Shown here: positions 57,330 through 64,000 of the stretch, piece after piece
Layout of the letters: every line of letters starts with the position of its first letter
Numbering within the stretch: the first letter of the stretch is position 1
From: Haloglomus salinum
GTDB lineage: Archaea; Halobacteriota; Halobacteria; Halobacteriales; Haloarculaceae
DNA length: 64,000 nucleotides
Direction: 5' to 3'
Assembly (NCBI RefSeq): GCF_024298825.1
Contig: NZ_CP101153.1
Coordinates: 434,001 to 498,000 of the forward strand
Translations under genes and position numbers: made by a program
The notes under the pieces: model-generated
Seen by the model: the letters and a program-made list of their open reading frames with translations, nothing else
Databases searched by the model: none
What the model was told of the DNA's origin: nothing

Positions 57330-59150
57330 ATGTCAAACGCTGACGCCGACGCCGACGCCGAGGACGAGACAGCCCCCGGCGAACTCCGCACGCCCATCGT
57401 GGCCGTTCTCGGCCACGTCGACCACGGGAAGACGACGCTGCTGGACAAGATCCGCGGCTCCGCGGTGACCGAGGGCGAGGCCGGGGCCATCACCCAGCAC
57501 ATCGGCGCGACCGCCGTCCCGCTGGATGTCATCTCGGAGCTGTCGGGCAAGCTGGTCGACCCCGACGACTTCGACCTGCCGGGCCTGCTGTTCATCGACA
57601 CGCCCGGCCACCACTCGTTCTCCACGCTCCGCTCGCGCGGGGGGGCGCTCGCCGACATCGCCATCCTCGTCGTCGACGTGAACGACGGCTTCCAGCCACA
57701 GACGCTGGAGGCCATCGACATCCTCAAGCGGACCCAGACGCCCTTCATCGTCGCCGCGAACAAGGTCGACACCGTCCCCGGCTGGAACCCACAGCCGGAC
57801 ACGCCCATCCAGCAGTCCATCGAGGCCCAGTCCGACCGTGCCGAGTCCGACCTCAACGAGCGCCTCTACGAGATTATCGGCCAGATGTCCGACAACGAGT
57901 TCTCCTCGGACATGTACTGGCGGGTGCAGGACTTCCGCTCGAACATCGGCGTCGTCCCCTGCTCGGCGATGACCGGCGAGGGCGTCCCGGACCTGCTGGC
58001 GGTGATGATGGGCCTCTCCCAGCGCTACATGAAAGAGGAGATGTCCATCGACACCGCCGGTCCCGGCGCCGGGACGGTGCTGGAGGTCAAGGACGAGCAG
58101 GGCTTCGGCACCACCATCGACGTGGTCCTCTACGACGGGACCGTCCGCGAGGACGACATCATCGTCGTCGGCGGGCAGAACGACCCCATCGTGACGGAGG
58201 TGCGCGCGCTGCTCCAGCCCCGACCCCTGGCGGAGATTCGAACCGAGAGCCGGTTCGAGAACGTCGACGAGGTCGTCGCCGCGGCGGGTATCAAGATCGC
58301 CGCACCCGACCTCGACCGCGCGATGGCGGGCGCGCCCGTCCGGGTCGTCCGCGACCAGGACCGCGAGACGGTCATCGAGGAGGTGAAGCAGGAACTCGCG
58401 CAGTTCGAGGTCCACACCGCCGAGGAGGGCGTGGTCGTCAAGGCCGACACCCTCGGCTCGCTGGAGGCCATCGCCGACGCACTCGAGGAGGCCGAGGTCC
58501 CCATCGTCCGCGCCGAGGTCGGGGACGTGGCGCCCCGTGACATCGCGGTGGCCGACACCGCCGGCGAGTCCAAACACGAGTGCATCCTCGCGTTCAACGT
58601 CGACGTGCTCCCGGACGCCGAGCGCCGCGCGAAGGAGACCGGCGTCACCCTCTTCGAGGACGACGTCATCTACCAGCTCGTCGAGGAGTACGAGGAGCAC
58701 GTCGCCGAAATCGAGCGTGCCCAGCAGGAGAACGTCCTCGACAAGATATCCCGCCCGGCCCGCTTCCAGGTCCTGCAGGACCACACCTTCCGCCAGTCCA
58801 ACCCCGCCGTCGTGGGCGTCGAGGTGCTCTCGGGGACGCTGAAGCGCAACTCGAAGATCGCCAAGTGGGAGGGCAACGAGCAGACCCGTGTCGGCGACCT
58901 CAAATCCATCCAGGACGAGGGCGAGGACATCGACGAACTGCGCGCGGGCGAGCGCGCGGCCGTCTCAATCGACGGGCCCACTGTCGGCCGGCAGATAGAG
59001 GAGGGCGACGAGCTGTGGGTGGACCTGCCCGAGAAACACGCGAAGATTCTCGAACAGGAGCTCTCCGACGAGATTCCGGCCGACGAACTCGAGGCGCTCG
59101 GGATGTACCTCGACAAGCACCGCAAGCGCGACCCCTTCTGGGGCAAGTAG
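57330..59150 (+). CDS. infB: Translation initiation factor IF-2 (aIF5B)
   Basis: 606 residues, the usual size of archaeal aIF5B. GTPase motifs are [16 protein letters not shown] (G1), [10 protein letters not shown] (G3), VAANKVD (G4) and [14 protein letters not shown] (G5). Domains II-IV follow ([49 protein letters not shown]). It promotes subunit joining in translation initiation. The first 25 residues are an acidic extension. No intein is present. Confidence 0.96.
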   Translation: MSNADADADAEDETAPGELRTPIVAVLGHVDHGKTTLLDKIRGSAVTEGEAGAITQHIGATAVPLDVISELSGKLVDPDDFDLPGLLFIDTPGHHSFSTLRSRGGALADIAILVVDVNDGFQPQTLEAIDILKRTQTPFIVAANKVDTVPGWNPQPDTPIQQSIEAQSDRAESDLNERLYEIIGQMSDNEFSSDMYWRVQDFRSNIGVVPCSAMTGEGVPDLLAVMMGLSQRYMKEEMSIDTAGPGAGTVLEVKDEQGFGTTIDVVLYDGTVREDDIIVVGGQNDPIVTEVRALLQPRPLAEIRTESRFENVDEVVAAAGIKIAAPDLDRAMAGAPVRVVRDQDRETVIEEVKQELAQFEVHTAEEGVVVKADTLGSLEAIADALEEAEVPIVRAEVGDVAPRDIAVADTAGESKHECILAFNVDVLPDAERRAKETGVTLFEDDVIYQLVEEYEEHVAEIERAQQENVLDKISRPARFQVLQDHTFRQSNPAVVGVEVLSGTLKRNSKIAKWEGNEQTRVGDLKSIQDEGEDIDELRAGERAAVSIDGPTVGRQIEEGDELWVDLPEKHAKILEQELSDEIPADELEALGMYLDKHRKRDPFWGK

Positions 59151-59170
59151 GCCGCCCTCACCAGTCGCTC

Positions 59171-59425
59171 TCACTTCGCCCCGTCACCGTCCGACGCCAG
59201 CCGCGACAGTAGCGCGTCGAACAGGAACTCTTCCCAGCGGCGTTCCCGCAGGTCGACCTGGCCCTCGGCGGCGCAGATGCCGAGGTGGTGGACCACGTCG
59301 TGGTACTCCTGCAGTAACTCCGCCGCCGGTACCGAGTCGAGCCGCTCCCGGTCGTAGGCGCTCTCGTCGTCCGTACCACACGTGCGGAGCCTGGCCTCAT
59401 AGACGCTGGTCCCGGTCCTGTGCGG
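59171..59425 (-). pseudogene. Startless open frame next to the 59,439 gene
   Basis: About 84 codons (SVYEARLRTCGTDDESAYDR, LLQEYHDVVHHLGICAAEGQ, RRWEEFLFDALLSRLASDG) with convincing haloarchaeal composition and a stop at 59,171, but no usable start codon before the middle of the frame. It follows the 97-residue gene on the same strand in another frame. It may be a decayed gene, the rest of a frameshifted longer protein, or start at an internal GTG (VVHHLG). Confidence 0.4.
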
Positions 59426-59438
59426 ACACTCGGTGCGC

Positions 59439-59732
59439 TCAGAACACGGGCTCGTAGTCGTCGCAGACCTCGTCGAGGAACACCTCGTGCTGGGTCGCGA
59501 CCCGCTTCGAGGCCGTTCCGGGGTCGTTGTTGTCGCGGATGGCCGCCACGCGCTCGGCGTGCGACCGGACCGCCGCCGCGGGGACCGGATAGGTGTTGAT
59601 GACGTGGTCGAGGACCACGAGGTAGTCACGGTGGACTGCGTCCGATTCCTGCCCCTCGTCGGCCTCGACCAGTTCCACGACCACCCGTTCGAGGTCCTCG
59701 ATGTCGGTCTCGAACGCTGCCGAGTACTCCAC
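59439..59732 (-). CDS. Small acidic hypothetical protein
   Basis: 97 residues from a GTG (EYSAAFETDIEDLERVVVEL). All-helical, strongly acidic, with HRDYLVVLDHVINTYPVP and a C-terminal FLDEVCDDYEPVF. No recognised domain. It sits directly before the startless frame, and the two may once have formed one protein. Confidence 0.55.
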   Translation of the reverse strand: MEYSAAFETDIEDLERVVVELVEADEGQESDAVHRDYLVVLDHVINTYPVPAAAVRSHAERVAAIRDNNDPGTASKRVATQHEVFLDEVCDDYEPVF

Positions 59733-59809
59733 GCCGGCCCGTCGGCTGGGGGCGACAAAACCGTTCACGTCCGGGCGCGCCCCGGCCACGCTCCGCGTGC
59801 AGGAAGCAC

Positions 59810-59995
59810 TCAGGTGGCTTGCCACTCCCCGACAGACAACCCCACGACCGGGATGAGGCTGACGAGTCCGAGGACGACCAGCACGATTCCGAGCGCAGTG
59901 AGCGCGGGGCCGCCGAACAGGATGAGCCCGGTTCCCGTGACAGCGGCCACGAACGCCTCGATTCGGAGACCGATGTCGACTGTACGTGACGCCAT
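59810..59995 (-). CDS. Small membrane protein (DUF2892/YgaP-like)
   Basis: 61 residues from the ATG at 59,995. Two hydrophobic helices (RIEAFVAAVTGTGLILFGG and ALTALGIVLVVLGLVSLIPV) with the short polar turn and terminal residues common to DUF2892. The function of this family is not established. Alone in its transcription unit. Confidence 0.55.
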   Translation of the reverse strand: MASRTVDIGLRIEAFVAAVTGTGLILFGGPALTALGIVLVVLGLVSLIPVVGLSVGEWQAT

Positions 59996-60178
59996 ACCAC
60001 GAGATTGTCCATCATCCGGCAAAATATTCTGGTTCGATTGCTGTTCCTCGACAGGCGGGCGATGAATCGCCACGGAATCTGCTGTTCGTCACGCTCGGAC
60101 CGGCGATATCCGGTCGGAGTTGCCGAGCCCGAAGAGAACGCGGTGTCGCCGCTGGCTATCCGTTCCGTCCGTGGCGCC

Positions 60179-60964
60179 TCACGGCTCGGGAGCAGGGTAG
60201 CTCCCGATGCCGGTCTCGGTCTCGCCCTCGAACCTGGCCCAGCCGTCCTGCGCGCCGGTCGCGCTGAATCTGACGCGGTCGACGTAGCTGTTCCCGGTCC
60301 AGCCGCCGGCGAACCACTCGTTCGAGCCCTCGACGGAGACGACGCCGGTGACCCGGACATCGCTCCCGGCCTCGTACGAGAGGTAGACGGGTGCGTCGTA
60401 CGCGAAGCAGGTCGCCGATTCCATGCTGGTGGGGCCACACGCTGTGAGTTCACGGCTCACCGCGTCGTCGGCGTACAACGTCGGCGAGGCACCGAGCGGC
60501 GCCTGTGTCTCGATGGGATACTCGACCTGCTGGTCGGCACGCAGGCCGACCGAGCGACGGTCGACCTGCTGGTGGTCGGGGTCCGAGGGGTCGTACTCGC
60601 TCTCGGAGATGCGCTCGCGCCGCCCCATTTCACCCTCCACGACGAACCGGTAGTAGCGCGGCTCGACGGTCACCTCGTCGGCGGTCAACTCGAGCATCGG
60701 GCCGCGGTCGGTCTCGACGACCGTCGCGTCGAACACCCCCTCGACGGTCCCGTTGCCGGTGAGCGTGGTCACGTTGTACGTCGCCGCCCCGTCCTGCTGG
60801 GGGACCGGAAGCCGGATAGTGACGTCCGAGACGTTGCCGCCGAGGTCCACACCGAGCGAGTAGTAGTGGTGGCTGGTGTAGCTGTCCGGATTCGGTGCGA
60901 GGAACGAACAGCCGGTCGTGAGCACGAGGCAGGCGACGAGGAGGGTGATGGTTCGGTCTCTCAT
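60179..60964 (-). CDS. Lipoprotein of unknown function
   Basis: 261 residues. MRDRTITLLVACLVLTTGC is a signal sequence with a lipobox (TTGC). The mature part is beta-rich (YYSLGVDLGGNVSDVTIRLP, ATYNVTTLTGNGTVEGVFD) with several glycosylation sequons, GPTSMESATCFAYDAPVYLSY and WFAGGWTGNSYVDRVRFS. No known domain recognised. Probably membrane-attached on the outside. Confidence 0.7.
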   Translation of the reverse strand: MRDRTITLLVACLVLTTGCSFLAPNPDSYTSHHYYSLGVDLGGNVSDVTIRLPVPQQDGAATYNVTTLTGNGTVEGVFDATVVETDRGPMLELTADEVTVEPRYYRFVVEGEMGRRERISESEYDPSDPDHQQVDRRSVGLRADQQVEYPIETQAPLGASPTLYADDAVSRELTACGPTSMESATCFAYDAPVYLSYEAGSDVRVTGVVSVEGSNEWFAGGWTGNSYVDRVRFSATGAQDGWARFEGETETGIGSYPAPEP

Positions 60965-61113
60965 GAGCAGGACGGTGTGCGGTACCCGAGACGTGGCCCG
61001 ATGAAACCCTTTCGGGCGCCCGCGTAGGTAGCCCCGTTCTGTATCGGGTGGGGAGCTGACCACGTCGGTCCGAGGCAATAATATTTAATTAGCTCGCGAA
61101 GCACGTCCCTGCT

Positions 61114-61407
61114 GTGACCCAGTCGACCGACGCGCCGAGCGACCGCGCTCGCTCAGAGCCGGAGTCCGACCCGGTCGCCGCACACGTCCACGCCGAGGCC
61201 CATCCACAGGGGAGCGAGGCTGAGGCGGCCGCAGCGCGGGATGTGGGCGGCTACGACGCAGTGCTGGCGGCCGTGCCGGCGCCGCTGGCGCTGGGCGCAG
61301 TCGTCGCGCTGGTCTCATCGCTGTCGGTCACGCTGGCGCTGGGTGCGGCGAGCCTGGTGTCGGCAGGAATCGTCGGCTGGGCGCTGTTCTTCGCGTCGCC
61401 GGTCTGA
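61114..61407 (+). CDS. Small two-helix membrane protein
   Basis: 97 residues from a GTG. A polar Glu/Ala-rich N-terminus (about 48 residues) precedes two helices (PAPLALGAVVALVSSLSVTL, AASLVSAGIVGWALFFASP). A TATA-like aatatttaatt at 61,079-61,089 lies ~30 bp upstream, fitting a leaderless transcript. Function unknown. Confidence 0.65.
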   Translation: MTQSTDAPSDRARSEPESDPVAAHVHAEAHPQGSEAEAAAARDVGGYDAVLAAVPAPLALGAVVALVSSLSVTLALGAASLVSAGIVGWALFFASPV

Positions 61408-61424
61408 GCCGGCGCGCGGTTCCG

Positions 61425-61745
61425 TCACGACGCGTGGTCCGGGACGCCCTCCGGCGAGCGGAGCATCTGGAGCGCGGCGCCGGCGGCGAGTTCCGAGGCG
61501 AGTTCTCCGGTCAGTTCGTCCGGGTCGAGGTGGACGGTCACGACCTGACCGATGGGTGGACGGACCGCGACCGTGGCGCTGAGTCCGTCCGCGCCATCGG
61601 TCACCTCGCCGCCGACGACGAAATCATCCGTGAGCAGCGACCGCGTCGAGGCTGTCACCGACGCGAGGTCACGCCGGAGGGAGCGCCGCTGGGCGCTCGT
61701 CGTCTCCTCCTCCTCGGGCCCGGCGTACGGCGTGTTTCCGTGCAT
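61425..61745 (-). CDS. DUF5811-like small protein
   Basis: 106 residues. HGNTPYAGPEEEETTSAQRR followed by LRRDLASVTASTRSLLTDDFVVGGEV (in part) and HLDPDELTGELASELAAGAAL. The start (M-x-G-N-T-P-Y-A-G) and the alpha/beta body look like the haloarchaeal DUF5811 family, recalled from memory. Function unknown. Confidence 0.6.
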   Translation of the reverse strand: MHGNTPYAGPEEEETTSAQRRSLRRDLASVTASTRSLLTDDFVVGGEVTDGADGLSATVAVRPPIGQVVTVHLDPDELTGELASELAAGAALQMLRSPEGVPDHAS

Positions 61746-61828
61746 TGATTGAACGGCCCGGAGGTTGGCGTGCCCCCGGCATAAACCCGTCGGCGCCGCC
61801 CGGGGAATGGGCATCCGTCCACGGTCCG

Positions 61829-62344
61829 CTACCGAGACACGATGGGTGTCGAATCGCCGTACACCGCCAGCGCGAGCGCCACCGTGTACCGCTCGTCGGG
61901 GACCGTCCCGCCGGCCACCACGTCCGGGTCGTCGGGGTCGGCCCGGACCGTCTCGATGCCACGGGTGACGGGCTCCCAGTCCCGGAGCGTGACGCCGTCG
62001 TCGAGGCCGGTCGCGACGACCTCGCGCGCGGTCTCGGCGTCCGGCCCCGAGGCCTCGTAGAACAGTCCCCGTCCGTCGGCCGCCCGGGTCCACCCCAGCG
62101 CCGCACTGGCCGTGTCGTCCGCGCCGGGGCCGACGGTCGCCCGCGCCTCGACGACGGTCAGCCGGTTCCCGACGGCCCCGAGGTCCGGCGCGGTCCCGAC
62201 GACCTCCACCGTGGCCTCCGCGGGCACCACCGACGAGACCGTCACGAGGTTGTAGTCGTGGACGTTGGCGGCGGCGAGCGCGGCGTCGTAGGCCGACAGC
62301 GCCGTGCGCCCGGCGCCGGTTCCCGTCACGATGCGGATCTCCAT
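61829..62344 (-). CDS. pdaD: Pyruvoyl-dependent arginine decarboxylase
   Basis: 171 residues. The self-cleavage site is in NLVTVSSVVPAEATV, where cleavage between the two Ser creates the pyruvoyl group on the new alpha chain. The N-terminal IRIVTGTGAGRTALSAYDAAL and later AALGWTRAADGRGLFYEAS match the archaeal PvlArgDC family. It converts arginine to agmatine for polyamine or agmatidine synthesis (agmatine is needed for tRNA-Ile lysidine-like modification in archaea). Confidence 0.92.
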   Translation of the reverse strand: MEIRIVTGTGAGRTALSAYDAALAAANVHDYNLVTVSSVVPAEATVEVVGTAPDLGAVGNRLTVVEARATVGPGADDTASAALGWTRAADGRGLFYEASGPDAETAREVVATGLDDGVTLRDWEPVTRGIETVRADPDDPDVVAGGTVPDERYTVALALAVYGDSTPIVSR

Positions 62345-62483
62345 GTGTCGTACTCGGTATGCGCGGAAAAGCGGCTTTCGATGGACCATCTCCCGCGAGG
62401 GGGACGCTCGACCGGCGGTTACGAGGCTCCGTACCTGCGGTATCGAAGCACCCGTCCCGGAATCTTCGGGCTCGCTCGACCCG

Positions 62484-64000
62484 TCATGGGGCGCCATCAC
62501 TGGGTTCCTCGTGACGGACCAACTCCACGACGAACACGCTCCCTTCCGGTTCGTTGTCCGTGACCCGGACCTCTCCCCCGTAGCGGTCCACGAGCGTCTG
62601 GACGAGATACAGCCCCAGGCCAGTTCCCTCGCTCTCCAGGCCTTTCTCGCCCTTCTCGAAGATCTTCGCCTTCTGGTCGTCAGGAATCCCTGGGCCGTTG
62701 TCCGCGATACGGACCAGAAGCCGCCGGTCCTCGGCGGTCGCCGAAAGAGTGACCTCGGGGACCTCCTCGTCGTTGTGGACGATTGCGTTGTTCAACAGGT
62801 TGCGGAACACCGACTCCAGCATGTCATCAGCGAGCACCCTCGCGTTCGGGACCTGTCCGTCGACCGAGACGATGGCGCGCTCGTGGCTGGTTCGCACCTC
62901 CTCGACCTGTTTCTCGATAACCGGCCCGACGCGCAACGGCGCACGGTCGGCCTCCGAGCGGAGCAGGACCTTGGTGACCTCACCGGCGGTTCGGGTGATG
63001 TCGACGGCCTCGCGACCCGCGTCCAGAATCTGTCGGAGGTATGCCTCGCCGTCCTCCTGAACGTGGTCTTCCAGTATCCCCGTGTACGCGAGCACGAGCT
63101 GGAGGGCGTTACGCACGTCGTGGCGGACGACCTGGTTGAGCACCTCCAGGTTGTCACGCTGGCGCTCGAGCGTTCGTTCGTACTGTTTCCGGTCGTCGAT
63201 GTCGAGGTGGATTCCGACGGCCCGAACCGGCTCGCCGTCCGCGTCACGCTCGGCGACCTTCCCGACATCGCGAATCCAGTTCCAGGTGCCGTCGGCGGTT
63301 CGCATCCGGTGTTCCGCGTCGTAGAGTTCGGTTCTGCCCGCGAGATGGTTCTCCAGAGCATCCTCGACTCGGTCCAGGTCGTCCGGATGGACGCGCCGTT
63401 CCCATTCCTCGAGATGGGAACCGATCTCCTCGGGTGCGTATCCGAGCATCCGGGCCCACTGGTCGTTGAATTCGACCTCGTCGGTGGTCAGATCCCAGTC
63501 CCAGACGCCCAGTTTCGCGCCTTCGACGGCGAGTTCGAACCGTTCCACGAGGCGCTGGAACTCCTTCTCTCGTCGTTTCTGGTCGGTGATATCGGTCGAA
63601 ACCCCACAGATGGCCACGACCTCGTCGTCCTCGTCGTCGTAGACGGGGGATTTCCGCGTCAGCCGAACGGTGTTCCCCGCAGCTGTCGGAACCGTCTCCT
63701 CTATCTCGAGCATCTCGCCGTCCTCGACGACTCGCCGGTCGTCGGCTCTGGCCTTCTCAGCCGTCTCCGGCGGGACGAGTTCCTCATCGGTCAACCCGAC
63801 GATGTCCTGGTTGCCGACGTTGAACAGGTCACGGCACGCCCGGTTCATCATCAGATACTGGCCGTCGGTATCCTTCAGGAAGACGGCCGCGGACATGGTC
63901 TCCATGACCGCCTCGAACCGGCGATGGATACGCCGTAGCTCCCGTTCCTGCTCCCGTTGCTCCGTGATGTCCCGTGCGACCCCGACGATCTGCGTTACCT
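62484..64000 (-). CDS. PAS-domain histidine kinase (5' part outside the window)
   Basis: At least 505 residues; the frame stays open to the right edge, where it codes the end of another PAS domain (VGVARDITEQREQERELRR). Two PAS domains follow (FLKDTDGQYLMMNRACRDLF; LGVWDWDLTTDEVEFNDQWA with a PAC segment), then the H box VLNQVVRHDVRNALQ, N box VFRNLLNNAIVHND, G1 ADNGPGIPDDQK and G2 EGTGLGLYLV. No membrane helix is visible in this part. It senses a signal through PAS domains and phosphorylates an unknown response regulator. Confidence 0.92.
   Translation of the reverse strand, partial: VTQIVGVARDITEQREQERELRRIHRRFEAVMETMSAAVFLKDTDGQYLMMNRACRDLFNVGNQDIVGLTDEELVPPETAEKARADDRRVVEDGEMLEIEETVPTAAGNTVRLTRKSPVYDDEDDEVVAICGVSTDITDQKRREKEFQRLVERFELAVEGAKLGVWDWDLTTDEVEFNDQWARMLGYAPEEIGSHLEEWERRVHPDDLDRVEDALENHLAGRTELYDAEHRMRTADGTWNWIRDVGKVAERDADGEPVRAVGIHLDIDDRKQYERTLERQRDNLEVLNQVVRHDVRNALQLVLAYTGILEDHVQEDGEAYLRQILDAGREAVDITRTAGEVTKVLLRSEADRAPLRVGPVIEKQVEEVRTSHERAIVSVDGQVPNARVLADDMLESVFRNLLNNAIVHNDEEVPEVTLSATAEDRRLLVRIADNGPGIPDDQKAKIFEKGEKGLESEGTGLGLYLVQTLVDRYGGEVRVTDNEPEGSVFVVELVRHEEPSDGAP

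Noticed and set aside
57333-58784. 483-codon open frame antisense to infB
   Set aside because: infB on the plus strand has all GTPase motifs; the antisense product has none.

Overview
The window is haloarchaeal DNA (class Halobacteria). It is GC-rich and encodes acidic proteins. It carries archaeal IF2/aIF5B, ribosomal protein L10e, RadB, a halocyanin-type copper protein, Tat lipoproteins, archaeal type IV pilins, a pyruvoyl-type arginine decarboxylase, the small haloarchaeal malate synthase and a trpD-F-E-G cluster.

Left chromosomal part (1-13,267): the end of an aldo/keto reductase, a pilin-like protein fused to a beta-propeller, malate synthase, two poorly known genes, the tryptophan cluster, and two large related secreted low-complexity proteins with matching promoters. 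It ends at a tRNA-Val(GAC) gene.

Integrated element (13,255-49,998): the 3' end of the tRNA (13 bp) is repeated at 49,986-49,998, directly after a full-length tyrosine recombinase. The ~36.7 kb between them is a mobile element not described here by any single known family. Its left arm is a tightly overlapping operon of small zinc-binding proteins, a DNA methyltransferase and a 579-residue HTH protein. Next comes an 840-residue surface protein that starts with a Sec11-type signal-peptidase domain and carries an AT-rich, apparently imported lectin-like cassette. A ~10 kb operon on the minus strand follows (33,220 to 22,773): a secreted, C-terminally anchored spike-like protein, at least eight multi-spanning membrane proteins, a 682-residue signal-peptide/membrane protein and a P-loop ATPase. 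Its promoter region has five tandem 11-bp repeats and faces a tandem AbrB-like regulator. The right half holds an IS5-type insertion, a second short tyrosine recombinase, an Orc1/Cdc6 initiator, an HTH protein resembling a catalytically dead LAGLIDADG enzyme, two tandem pilins, a stand-alone Cdc6 N-terminus, many mini zinc-finger genes, and a winged-helix regulator with paired operator-like sites. A J-domain protein sits next to the integrase. The gene set suggests a self-replicating, integrating element that builds a membrane-based particle, vesicle or DNA-transfer machine. This is the best candidate for an undescribed system.

Right chromosomal part (50,000-64,000): a zinc-ribbon protein, a CBS-domain protein with a ribosome-hibernation-like C-terminus, a seven-fold 35-bp minisatellite, a structured GC-rich gap, radB, a cytochrome P450, a universal stress protein, rpl10e, a PRC-barrel protein, a halocyanin, infB, several small hypothetical genes, a lipoprotein, arginine decarboxylase, and a PAS-domain histidine kinase that runs off the right edge.
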